Positions 43,340-63,773 of a DNA stretch of 64,000 nt are shown piece after piece (position 1 is the first letter of the stretch; each line of letters opens with the position of its first letter). The notes beneath the pieces were generated by a model. That model searched no databases, was not told where the DNA came from, and worked only from the letters and a program-made list of their open reading frames with translations. The stretch spans positions 107,090,881-107,154,880 of the forward strand of contig JALJCS010000001.1 in assembly GCA_023055355.1 (NCBI GenBank), in the 5' to 3' direction. Made by a program: the position numbers and the translations under genes. The stretch is from Agelaius tricolor (Eukaryota > Chordata > Aves > Passeriformes > Icteridae).

Positions 43340-45600
43340 AATCATGTCACAGAATCATTGAGGTGTTGAATTGCTGAGTCTAAGGCCTTCTTCAGGTAGA
43401 AGGGCTTTCTGGAGACTCTTGAGTACAATGCCCTTGTACAAAAAAGAGGCAACTAAAGTTTGTCCAGGGATGGAGACTCCCTAGCTCCCCTGTTTCCAGT
43501 GTACAATTATGCTTACAATGAGGAATATCTTTTTGCTCAATATATGCAGTATATTGCATTTTATCTTGTATTCAAAGTCTCTTATCCCCTCACTGGCTGT
43601 CACTGGAGTCTAGTTCCATTTTCCCCCCTGTCAGATTCTGCTAAGCTTTCTCTTCTCCATTTGAATGGTCCCAGGTGTCTCAGCCTCTCCCCATGTGACA
43701 GATGCTCAATCCCTTAATCATCTTTGTGGCCATTAACTAGGGACCATATTCCATAAAGTCTTGGTCTCATACTGGGGAGACCAGAACTGGACCCAGCACT
43801 CTAGATGTGCTTCACCAGAAGGGGAAAGATTCCTGACCTGTTGGCAGTGCTTTTCCTAATGCAAACAAGGCTAAGTTGATTTTCTTACCTGAAAGGACAC
43901 ACTGGTGGCTCAAGTTCAGTTTGCAGTCCACCAGAACCCCCATGCCCTTCTCTGCAAAACTGCTTTCTACTTGGTTTGCTCCCAGTCTGGACCTATTCTT
44001 CCCCAGGTGCAGGACTTGTCATTTCCCTTTCTTCAGCTTCATGTCCTTCCTGTTGGCCCATCTCTCCAGCCTGTTGAAGTCCTTCTGAAAGCCAGCACAA
44101 ATTTCTTTGAAACTCCTCCTTTATGCAATGTTCAGATTTGCACACTGTTCTATCACACACATAATTAATGAAATTATTAAACAATATGAGACCCTTTGGA
44201 TACATCTCTAGTTACTGGCCTGTGGTTGGACTTGCTGGCACTGATTAAAATCCTTTTGACTGATTTCAAGCCAGTTTTCAATTTACCTTATTTTTCGCAC
44301 ATCTAGTTCATATATTATAAGTCTGTCTGGGAGGTTGTTATGGGCAATTATGTGGAGAACGTTGCTAAAGTAAAAATAAATAAATAAAATTCACGGTTCT
44401 TCCCTCTTCCATGAAGCTAGTCTTCTCAATATAGAAGGCTATCATGTGGCCAAAGATGATATCCCCTTTGCAGATACATGCTGACTAATATAGGGAATTT
44501 TCTTGACCTCAATACTTGGAAATAATTTCAAGAAGGATTTTCTCCATCATCTTCACAGATATGGAAGTAAGGCTGACAAACCTGTAGTTTTCCATCTCTT
44601 CTTTATTGCCCTTTATGAAGGGAGGAGTGATATTTGCTTTCTTCCAAACCTCAGGCATCTCTGCCAGCCAACATAAGCTTTCAAATATTATCAAGAAAGA
44701 CCTCACAATGACATCAGCCAGCTCCCCCATATTTTGCAAGTGCATCTTGTCAAGTCTTATCAACTTATATATGTCCAGTTTGTTTAAATATTCCCTAACA
44801 TGATCCTTTTCCACCAAGTGTAAATCTTCTTTTCTCCAGACTTTCCCACAGGTCTCAGAAACTTCACTTTTCTGAGGGCTTACCCAGAAAGACCCAAATT
44901 GCAGAAGATACTGAGTACTTGGCCTTCTCCACATCCTTTGTCAGCAGTTGTCCATCCCCGCCTCCTACAACCATCCCATGATTTCCCTAGTCGTCTTCTC
45001 TTCTGCTGATATATCTGTAGAAACCCCTCTTGTTTACTTTCACAAGGAAGGATTGGATTGCTTGCTGGACTCAGTCCAGGTGGGTTTTGGCATTTGTAGA
45101 ACTGTGACTGCATTCCATGATTACATTCCGTGACTGCATTACAAGACTGCCTTTCTTGGGATTCTTACAAGCAGATCTTGGAATGCCAAAGATCAAATTC
45201 TATTTTCACAAAATCCAGGATTATGATCCAACTTTTTGTCTAGATCCTCTTCCCTCAGAATCCTGAAATTGATCACCTGCAGCCAATAATGTCCCTCACA
45301 CGGATTCTTCCATGTTTCTAAGCATGAGATCAAGCAGAAAAAGCCTCTCTTGTTTCCTCTAACACTCCTGTCAGGAAATTTTCATCAAACCGCTCTAGAA
45401 ATCTCCTGGGCTGATTGTCCTTTGGTTTGTTGTCTCTTCAGCAGGTACCATGATTCTTCAAGTCTCCATGAGAACTTGAAGACTTTGGGAACATGAAGCT
45501 TCTTCCAGTTGTCTGAAGACATAATGTACCCAAAATTTAAAATATGCAAGAAAAATTTTGTAGTAGACATCAGGCTATAAATGTCCTTTCATCTTCATTT
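43340..45600 (-). mobile_element. Long decayed CR1 LINE, antisense, with reverse-transcriptase remnant
   Basis: About 2.26 kb of antisense CR1. The left end has atcatgtcacagaatcattg (the CR1 3' terminus). Then come ggggagaccagaactggacc, a tgcaggacttgtcatttccc block, agaaggctatcatgtggcca, aggctgacaaacctgtagtt and gtagtagacatcagg near the right end. The minus strand at 44509-44934 is one open frame of 141 codons that still resembles the region just before and at the start of CR1 RT. It includes REYLNKLDIYK, ELADVIVRSFLIIFE, PEVWKKANITPPF and ENYRFVSLTS. The rest of ORF2 is broken by indels. The catalytic YADD block lies further 3' in ORF2 (lower coordinates here), and I do not see it intact. 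It is an old, inactive copy and the longest repeat in the window. Confidence 0.93.
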
Positions 45601-54031
<8,431 letters not shown>

Positions 54032-54163
54032 CCATTTTCCTGATTTGGCTTCTGTAGCTTCACTGTATGGGTCTCCAGCACTAACCTACTAACTGTTCTG
54101 ACTTTCCATGCATTTGTTCATAGTATACATGCAGCAAGGTAACTAAAACATTTAATAATATTA

Positions 54164-54206
54164 ATATTATTAATATTTGAGCATATTTATTAATATTTGA
54201 GCATTT
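54164..54206 (+). repeat. Short direct repeat
   Basis: The 18-base unit ttattaatatttgagcat occurs twice in a row, two bases apart, after a TTAATA-rich stretch. It looks like a local slippage duplication. Confidence 0.85.
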
Positions 54207-54689
54207 GATGTGCTGCAACAAACAGTGCAAACTGTTGTTATCTGCAACAAAGAGTGAATAGGAACATTTGGTTCTTTAGAGCTGCACATTTTCTCTCTGA
54301 GGGTCAAGCATTGGGTCCAGCGATCCAGTTGGAACCGATGCACTTTTCCTTCTGTAACCCTCAATGAGACAGCAGATGAAGATAAACATAAAAGATATAT
54401 CTTAACTCTTGCTTTAAGAGGAACAAGACACAGAATGACTCTGTCTATTGGTTATATAGCTGTAGAAATACTCTAGAAAGAGAGTTTCAGCTATGCAACG
54501 AAATACAGCTGTTCCCAGTAAGGGCATACTTTACAACAGAAATATTTTCATGGACTGGTGTGGGCGCTTTTTTTGTTGTTACTTTGGGTTTTTTCATTTT
54601 TTTATATGAAATGCATGAAACAGAGCGAAAGGTGGTCTCTAAATGGATTTCCTAGTAATCACTTTACCTGTATGGCTGACCATGCTGTC

Positions 54690-55010
54690 CTATAGTAAAA
54701 ATCACTGCTGTGCATTGTTTTAGTTGGTGGTCTCACAACTGTCCCCCTACGGAGTGTGTCCCTCCCAAAGCCACTGTCTTCCTGAGGTATCAGCTAGCCA
54801 GAGAGGGGCTCTGTTTCTGCAGTAATTCTGTTTCTGCAGCTCTTTCTCCTGGCACAAGGATAACTAAGGCAATCCTGTTACACAGAAATATTTCCTAGAG
54901 CTGCAGGAGCTCTGTGAGCCTTCTGCTGGTACAGGTGGGAGGATCCTCATCTGTGGACATCTGTGGACAGTCTCACTTCTCATCTGTGTCTGCTCTCTGG
55001 TTAGAGGAGA
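54690..55010 (+). other. GC-richer intergenic island
   Basis: About 320 bases of higher GC with short internal duplications: ctgtttctgcag occurs twice around 54810-54840, and atctgtggac occurs twice at about 54950-54969. No transposon, exon or RNA gene is recognised. A 62-codon open frame at 54710-54898 has no motif. Confidence 0.25.
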
Positions 55011-58000
55011 AATAGAAATGAGATCTAGCAGGAGATAAGGGGAAAGGGAAGTCTGTTTATATAGGTCTCCCTTTGCTTATAAAGTTACATTATAGGAATT
55101 TTACAGAACTCCTTAAAATAACTGAAATAAACTTCATCTTGCAGATGAAAATAAATTATCTTTTCCATTTAATCTACTTGCACTCATAATTTGGGACATT
55201 CTGAAAAATCCTTGAAGGATAAATGAAGTAAAATTTGAAATTCCAATATTGAAATTTATACTGGTAGAGAATTTTAGGGATATTTACATATTTTTTCACA
55301 TTCAAGGCATTGTAAAATGATAATTTGTGTTAATGTTGGAAGAAATAATTGGATTTATAAACCTGATATATAATTTTGACACAATTAATATTTTAAAGCC
55401 TAATGATATAAGCTGCAACATACTATGTGAAGAAATAAGTATCAGGGGTTCTGTAAATATGAGTACACTACTGCTCCACAGTATAGGGAGAAAAGGTAAC
55501 CATTAAGGTTGTAATGCAATCTCTTTTGGTTTATATCTAGTACTGAAGTGAGACCTAAGGAGACTGAATTTCAGCAGAACAAATTTTTGAATTATGCAGG
55601 AAATGATGGGTGAAATTGAATGATTTTGAGTAATGGGGAGAAAATTTAAGTGTTTAGAGATAAATTTCTTAGGCACAGAGATTATGTATGCCACCTTGTA
55701 ATAAATATAGTAAGAGGTGAGTATTATTCTGTTCCTTTTTTTTTTCTTTATAACCAATATGGACGAACAGGGAAATGAGAAAAAAGGACCAGTGGAAAGA
55801 AAAATGCATACAATATGGTAAAGAAAATGTAGAAAATTGCTCAAACTCTTCAATTGCTTTAGAAAAGAAGTGCAGTTAGGACAGAAATGGAACCCCACCT
55901 GAGGGTTTTATGCATTTGAATTGTCTTAGATATATAGAATTCACATGGTTTTGCCTGGATATGAACATGATAGTGAATAATTGCTACGATGTTGTAAAGC
56001 CCATAGACTTTGCTATCATTCTGAGTGTTTCTAGGCATTCAAAGCAGAAGGATTTCACCTACCTGGTAAAGAGCTGACTTCAGTGCTTTCAATACTGTTG
56101 ATAAAGCAGAACTATTTTACATTCTCAAGAGATAATAAAAGTGTTGAACTTCTCAGCACACAGAACCAAGACTATATCATCATTCTTTCCCTCATTCTTC
56201 CTGTTTAATTTGAATGAATGATCTTGATTTTTTAGACTTTTTTTTCTTTAGAGCTTCAGCTGAGTAAAAAAGGGATGGGGCTAAAGAGGCTGAAGGGGCC
56301 TACCTTCATATTACACTGTTTTTTCATCTAAACAAAACTATATTAGGGATTAAGTGCGTCTTTTTCTTACATTTTTGAATTGGAAATTTAGAAAAAGAAT
56401 TCAATAAGTTAAAGAGTGTGCTAAATTCAGTTTTTCTGTAGGACATTCATACTAAGTGCCTATAATAATAACCTGGTTTATATTTATCCCTTAAGGTATA
56501 ATGGGCTCACCTCTTTGGTTCTTTCTCTGGGACCAAAGGATTTTCTTCTTTTTAGAGCATTTAGATGAATTATATTTCCATTTTTTTCCCTATTCATTTT
56601 TATTTTGATATATGGATGGTTTCGGCTTGTTCATTGGAACCTGATTTAATTTACATTCAGAGGACTTTATTCTGATTCGACAATGTTACTTTGCTGATGA
56701 AGTATTATCTCACAAGTTCAGCAGTGCTACTGATGCAATATATTTCCTTAGGAAGGATTTATTTTCAACTAACACTACATGACAGTGCTATTGATAGCCA
56801 TGCCTGAACTAGTGATCCAATCCTCTTCTGAAACCAAATTTTCCATAGGAGTAATAGGGTTTAAAAGGAGAGTAGGCTTACTGGTCCACACAAAGCTCTC
56901 ACACACTGCCAATAACAGCTGATCACCAGGTGCCTTTCATAGTGACCCCTCGTGTTTCTTCATGGTGCAAGATGAGAGCAGATGATAGCTCATGTGGCAT
57001 GCTGTGGAACAAAGAGCAAGAAATTAAAAGTAAAGGAAAAATAAATTTATTTTCAAGTTAATTCAGTGTATGACAATGTAGGGAAATGCAGAAAGCAGAA
57101 GGATAAGATGATACTTAACACTTAAGCAAGATGAACCTTAACTCTTAAAAAACTCCAAATACTAAATATAGTTCAATTAAAAAGTTACTTTCTCCAGCTT
57201 TCTCCAGCAAAAGTTAAAAAAAAAGGTTCAGTATTGCTGAAGAAATGTTCAGTATTGCTGAAGATAATGATGAATTTGTTCTGTTTTGGAGTTCCTCTAT
57301 GCCTCTTTTCTATGGACCCCTGAAAGACACCAAAAGACAAAATAAATAAATAAACAAAGCACAGCCACTCACAAATTAAAGTATATAGACACATTCATCA
57401 CATATCATATAGATATCTTGACTAATACATATTTTCCTCCCAAATGAGACCATTTCATAATACTAACAATGTAACATTCTGACAACTCACCTTACATTAA
57501 GGCATTAAATATCAATTTACATGGAAGATATGTAACTCTGCCATGAGTTGTCAAAATACATCTGAGTGAATGAACTAAATTCCATATCTAAACATCTTTC
57601 CAAGACTTTTTATAACACTGATTTTGTTATATCCTTGTAATTCACCCAAATGTCTGAAACATAAAGGACAGTTCTAGATTTTAAGGAGATTCATGTTATT
57701 CACTGCATTGTGAACAAGTATGATATCATCATACTTTATAAAGTAACTGCTCAAGAACATTGGAAATTCTAGTACTAGATAAGAGTTGAATATCTTTCAA
57801 AGCCTATCTTGCTGTGTTTTAATAGCTTTTATACCAAATAGGTAACTAATACTTTTTCAAAGGATTCTGGTAGTTGCTTGGTTCACTGACATCTCCAGAG
57901 CTAGGAGTTATTTCACTGCTCAAAATTTAAAAAAAGAAGGGAAAAAAGAGTTCAAATTATATTTTGCACATTGTAATGAATTTATTTATAGCCATCTTAA

Positions 58001-59215
58001 TTAAAAAACTAACATTTAATATTCCTAATTTTACTAGGGACAAAAAAAATGGATTTTATTACTTTTTCATTTTATTACAATGTATGGTAGGCTTTATAGG
58101 TAGAGATTTTGTTCCCAGATATTTCAAGATACTTCTGTTAAAATTGAATCCTTTGGCTATATTCATACCAGTAAGTTAAACGTGATTTCTGGACACTAGA
58201 GAATAGAAAGTTCCATGGATCCTCATAGTGATTTGCATGGTCTTTTAGCCATTTCCTCTTCCCCCGCAAAAAAACCCAAACAAAACAAAACCAAAAACAA
58301 ACCTTGTCCTGGATTAGGATGGAAGACGTGTTCTGGCTCAATGTGGTTTGGATGGGCTATCTTTCTTTAATGGGAAAGAGCTCTCTGTGATGAATGGCTT
58401 TAGTGTCATAACCTGTCTCATCATGTTTAATTTACCAGTATACTGAGACCTGGGGACTAATTGGATTAATTACAGTGGTGTGCAGTTTTACATTATACAA
58501 TATTATTCACAGTGATGTGGAATGCAAGTTAGAGTTGTATTATAGCATCCAAATCTTGAAACACTGACAGGTTTAGAACAAAATCTCTAAAACTGTTGAT
58601 ATTCCTAACACATTTATTGCACCCTGTTCTTTCAGTCTAGGATATTCTTTCATGGATATTATTACACAAAAAGAAAGAACACAGACTGCATAGTGAGCTC
58701 CCTTCCACGTCTTTCCCTAATCTAAGAAGCAATACAGGAGATGGAAGTGCTCACAAACCCCTTCCCCCTGAGGATTTGTTTTCCTAGACAAGTATGGCCA
58801 TGAGGTTATAGGTGACTTAGGGTTCTCTGAGAGTATTGTGCTGAAATTTTTCAGTTGAAGTTAACCATAACAGTAACAACCAGAACCACATTGAATGCCC
58901 TGCCTACTGACTCCCACTTCATAATGGTAATTATCTGACAAGGCAGGATGAATGACAGAAGAAGGAGAGAGAAAGGGAAAATTTCTGCTTTAGTCCTGTA
59001 CAGCGCTGCTTCAAAAACAAGTCCTCCACATTCCATGTTATGTCCCTAACAAAGTGATACTTTCACTGGATAAAGTGGTACAGAAAAAGATGAAGTGGGT
59101 TTGTACAAATATTTTTGAAAACACTTGTCAAATATCTAGTTGTATAAGAAAAAAATAATTAGTAACTCCAAGTTTGATAGTGTTGCTGTTCTGCAAGGTA
59201 TAGGGTAGAGGTAGT
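55011..59215 (+). other. Intergenic sequence, no gene recognised
   Basis: AT-rich. The only local structures I see are an 18-base direct repeat (gttcagtattgctgaaga at 57226 and 57247) and an A/C-rich tract at 58263-58302, the complement of the T/GG tracts. The 131-codon minus-strand frame at 55503-55898 is rich in F, I, K and S and has no recognisable domain. Confidence 0.55.
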
Positions 59216-59360
59216 ATATACATCTATATATATCTATATATATCTATATATATCTAGATATCTAGATATCTAGATATCTAGATATATAGATATATAGATA
59301 TATAGATATATAGATATATAGATATATAGATATATAGATATACACATACACACACACACA
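59216..59360 (+). repeat. AT-rich palindromic microsatellite (TATC/GATA)
   Basis: The left arm is built of TATCTATATA units (59223-59252). The centre is TATCTAGA units (about 59252-59280). The right arm is GATATATA units (about 59281-59340), followed by a short CA run. The left and right arms are largely reverse complements, so the tract can fold into a long hairpin or cruciform. Confidence 0.93.
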
Positions 59361-60814
59361 GATATTGATGTTGTGTTGTAAACTTAAAAAGGGTGAAGGT
59401 AACACTGAACAATGCCTGCTGGATTAGTCTCTCTAGCTCTCTATGCAATATTATTAATGTAACTCTCAGTAGCCGAGGCTTCGCTAAAAATCAGTGGAAC
59501 ACTGGATGTTAGGCAAACCTTTTTACTGGATTTAGGTTCATAAAATTATAGCAACGAAATTTAGACATCAGAAAGAATGTAGGCAGGTGTAAGTTGTAAT
59601 TTAAAATGCTTATGCTGTTTTGTAGTTCTTTTGGAGATATATTTTATTATGGCATGTTTGGACAAAAAATGCTCTCAAGAGATGATGTGGTATCCTACTA
59701 CTTTTTTTTCTACTTAGATACCATAATAAAGTCCCAAAGGCTAAAGGTAAAGCTGTAATAATTCATATTGTGAATAAATTCATCCTCTCTCTTTACTTTT
59801 CTATAATGACTATTTTAAAGAAGTCACTAAGCTTGAATAGAAAAGACACCTTAGCTGTTTAGCATTTACATTGCTCCTACAAGTGCAATTTGATTTATGT
59901 AATACAGACATTAAATTAGCCAATTAAATTTCAAAGTAGTAGCATAGCATTAGGAATATAGTGTTTTTATTAGCATTAGAGTTATTGATGATTATATTGC
60001 AGTTAGTATCATTTAACTTTGAAAACATCCTTTTTGAGGATCTTTACTGTGCTTTTTTATCCTATCCTGTTTCTCTAGAATTTTTGTTAAAACTCATATT
60101 GAGCTAAGCATCCTTACAATGGGTGCATTTCAATATAATCACAATGATATTTATTTGCAATTCTTGTAAAATTTGGCTTTCTTGTGCACACTTTACTTTC
60201 TTGTAAAATTTTACAATTCCTGCCTGAGACTACTGTGTATTTTTCATAGATGTAAATGTCTTCATAATTGTGGAATAAAGTTATGTACAATATCTACTCA
60301 TTGGGTTTTCTTATAGATTTTGATCATGGAGTATATAAAATGTTGGTGAATCTAGCTGGTTTTTGGCTACCTATGGCTACCTGCAATAAATCCATTTGAG
60401 AACAAATACTTAATACTGCAAAAGTATTGCAATAACATGACATCATAAGGTTATAAGAAAGTCAGGGAAGTTAGATGTTAGATTATCTTTTGTTAGATGT
60501 TGAAGATATATTTCTATTTTTGAAAAGTGGTCTCTTCAGCTATATTCCAGCTTGGTGTAGAAATAAAGATGTGCAAAGTGCTATATAGAATTTTCTAAGT
60601 AGCTGGCATGTAACATAATCGTTTTCCTTTGACACTTCTAGGAAACTGTCACTAGTTTTGGTAAGTAATGTTTACTGGTCATGAGAGTCCCATTTTCAAA
60701 ATTACACCTTTTTGTCTTTACAAATACAAAGTTATTGTCTTCACCCTCTGCTACCTTTAGGAGATTCTTGAATGTCATTTTTGTTTATTTTTAAATAGGT
60801 ATAAGGCATAATCT

Positions 60815-60905
60815 GGAAAAAAAACCCCTAAACAAACGAAACCAAGAAATAACTCAAGTTTCTTGAGTCAAAGAAAAGCCCAAAACAAAACCAAAAAACA
60901 ACAAA
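60815..60905 (+). repeat. A/C-rich tract with a small perfect hairpin
   Basis: AAAC/CCAAA-rich sequence, the complementary form of the T/GG tracts. In its middle, actcaagtttcttgagt (about 60852-60868) is a perfect 7-bp inverted repeat with a 3-base loop. Confidence 0.7.
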
Positions 60906-61714
60906 GAGGAAATATGAGGGTCATCTACTAAAAATACAAATTTAAAGGGGTTTTCCTTTAAATAAATATTGAGGTGTTTTGAATTTCAATGACTAATGAG
61001 GGATTTTCATAAAATCTCTGGGAATAAAAAATGTATAAAGGCCTATTGGTTCGTTTAGTCCACCTCCTAATCCAGACATGAATCAAGTAAACCCAGAGAT
61101 TTTAAATCCAGAATTTATATACAGACACACACACAAATGAGAGTTTGTTTCTCAGTTTTTATACATGACATTGTTTCAGTGCAAAAAGTACTGAAATTGT
61201 CAATTTAAAAGTGTTCTCTGTTCTGCACAGTCAGAATGACTAAACCTAACTGAGGTCAAAGAAAGACACCCTCCCTGGTTTGGATACACCATTTGACTCA
61301 AAAACTCCCACCTAGTGTCAATCAATCCTATTATTCACTTATTTTTGTAACACTGATCTTTATGGCACTTAATGCTTTTTAGTTCCACCTACAACAAACT
61401 TATTTTCTGACTTTTAACATAGCAAAAGCAAAAAAAAAAATGTCTAAAAGAATATTAAACATGCAAAAATATTTAGCCACTATTTCTATAAGGTTTATCT
61501 AAGTATAAATGAAACAATCATGACAAGTTCAAACATGGCAGACAGGAAAAAAACACTTTCTTCCTCTTTTAGGACAAAATATTCTGCAAATACTTCTTAC
61601 CAGCACTAAATATTATTTCTCAAGAGAAATAAACTGGACAAGACATTACAGAAGATTCAACTTTGCTCTTCAATCCTGAAGTTTTAAATTTTAATTGAAA
61701 GAAGAAAGTAAAAG

Positions 61715-61815
61715 AACCCCACCTATCTACAACAAAACTCCCAAAATATCCCAACCAACTAGCCAACTAAAAAACCACAAAACATAAGAAAACAAAACAA
61801 AAACTCCACAAACTA
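61715..61815 (+). repeat. A/C-rich, G-poor tract
   Basis: About 100 bases of almost pure A and C (for example aaaaaccacaaaacataaga and aaacaaaacaaaaactccac). No transposon is recognised around it. Confidence 0.7.
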
Positions 61816-63130
61816 AAACTGTGTGCGAAGGGTGGAAATTCATGGTACAAATATAAAAAATAAAACAAAAGATTTGTCAAAAAAGCAAATTAAAAGTTTA
61901 ATACTAGACTATATAATACTGGAACTACTGCGGATTAAAAATTTAGATTATGAGTTAGAAGACTGTGGATTGTGTGGAATGTTTCTGCACTCTTGAGGAA
62001 GGTTCTCATCCAAGTAACTTCAGAAGTACAAACCTTCCCTTTCACTAAATACCATACCCACAAGAGCTCTCATACTATAAAGCATTTAAAAGTGCAGTCA
62101 CATTGTGAGATCCATTTGTGGGACTGATTTTCACTGGAATGATAAGAGGATTTTGGATTTCATATCTAGAACATATTGCCTTTTAGAGCGAAGGATCCTC
62201 AGAAGTACACAGGTTTTTACCTAACCTTTTGTTCCAGGTTTTTGTTGTCTTTTTTTACTTTATGTTTAACCACCCATACATATACACATATCTACACATC
62301 ACTATATGCATAATTAAATGATGACTGCCCAAATAAGAAAAGCTCTGTCTCCTGTTATTATTCTGGCCATAAAAACTGGGAATATTGCACATTGAAAATG
62401 TAGAATAGCTCTGAACATGTGTTCAGTTTAGGACTTCTCACACTTTATATATGGAGTCCCATAAGTGGTAGTTAAAGCATTCAGGTGGAAATGGTAGCTG
62501 ATTTGTTAGTATTCAGCTTAAAGCATAATGTAGATACATAGAATTTATTCCAAATATACCTGTGTAAGAGACCATATTATTCAACAGAAGATGTCAGCTT
62601 TTATTCGCAATTGATTTTCAGCAATATGCTATGTTGAAAAAGTAATAATTTGAAGAGTGTTTTTGTGGACAATTTTAATAGTGCAGGGCAGTGTTAATCA
62701 TTTGAGTTAAGGTATGACACACAAAATCAAAGATATAAATTATTGACATTAACAAATTGGTCAAATTCCAGCAGACTTAATATTTACTGCATACAACATG
62801 AAATTTAATGAGAGTAGCTCTCAGTTTAAGAGAGAACTTGATGGAATTGTTACATTAATTGGGCCAGTGTATTCAGTGCAGTTATTATGGAATTACTCCA
62901 GAATTACATGTACCCAGACAAAAATAAAATAAGAAATCTTCATCTTTTGGGAAAGAGGCTAAGTACTAAAACATTAGTGTTATTGCCATTTCATGTATGA
63001 AAAGAAAATTAAAAAAAATTATTTATAAAGCAAATTACAATCTGGTATTTTGTTTTTGAAGTCCAAATAATCCCTGAATATAATTTTCCTCAATATGAAA
63101 ATTTCACTTAATAGCTATTTTTTTCTCTAT

Positions 63131-63773
63131 CAAATTACAGAATATGCTGAGTTGGAAGGGACTCATGAGGATCACTGAGTCCAGCTCCTGGATCTGCACA
63201 GAACCACCCCAAGAGTCACACCTGGAGAGTGCCTAAGAGCATTGTCCAAATGCTTCTTGAACTCAGTCCAGCTTGGTGCTGTGACCACTTCCCCAGGGAG
63301 CCTATTCCAGTGCCTGAGCACTCTCTGAGTGAAGAACCTTTTCTAATGTCCAATCTAAGCTTCCCCTAACCCAGCTTCAGGCCATTCCCTTGGGCCCTGT
63401 CACCGGTCACCACAGAGAAGAGATGACTGTCTGCCTCTGCTGTTGCCCTCCTGAGGAAGTGGTAACTGCAGTGAGGTGTCCCCTCAGTCTCCTCTTCTCC
63501 AGGCTGAACAGATCAAGCGGCCTCAGCTGCTCCTCACAGGGCTTCCCTTCAAGGCCTTCACCATCCTGATGGGCCCTCCTTTGCATGCTCTCTAATGGCT
63601 TCATGTCTTTTCTACATTGTTGTACCCAGAAGTGCCCCCAGCACTGGAGGTGAGGCTGCCCCAGTGCAGAGCAGATCAGGACAATCCTCTCCCTTGCCCA
63701 GCTGTGATGCTGAGCCTGATGGCCCCCAGGACACTCCAGGATGGCCCTCCTGGCTGCCAGGGCACTGCTGGCT
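63131..63773 (-). mobile_element. CR1 LINE fragment, antisense, interrupted on the right
   Basis: Antisense CR1 from its 3' end (acagaatatgctgagttgga, then agggactcatgaggatcact) through agcctattccagtgcctgag, ctccaggctgaacagatcaa and tgccagggcactgctggct. It stops abruptly at about 63773, at the point where the 5.4-kb copy (near 6092) continues with catgtttcacttgcc. It shares a nearly identical segment of about 100 bases with that copy. The minus strand retains ORF2 C-terminal traces such as EEQLRPLDLFSLEKRRLRG. Confidence 0.93.

Larger units (their letters stand above)
59361..63130 (+). other. Intergenic sequence, no gene recognised
   Basis: AT-rich. It contains A/C-rich low-complexity tracts at about 60815-60905 and 61715-61815. 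I see no open frame of note, no RNA gene and no transposon body. Confidence 0.55.
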
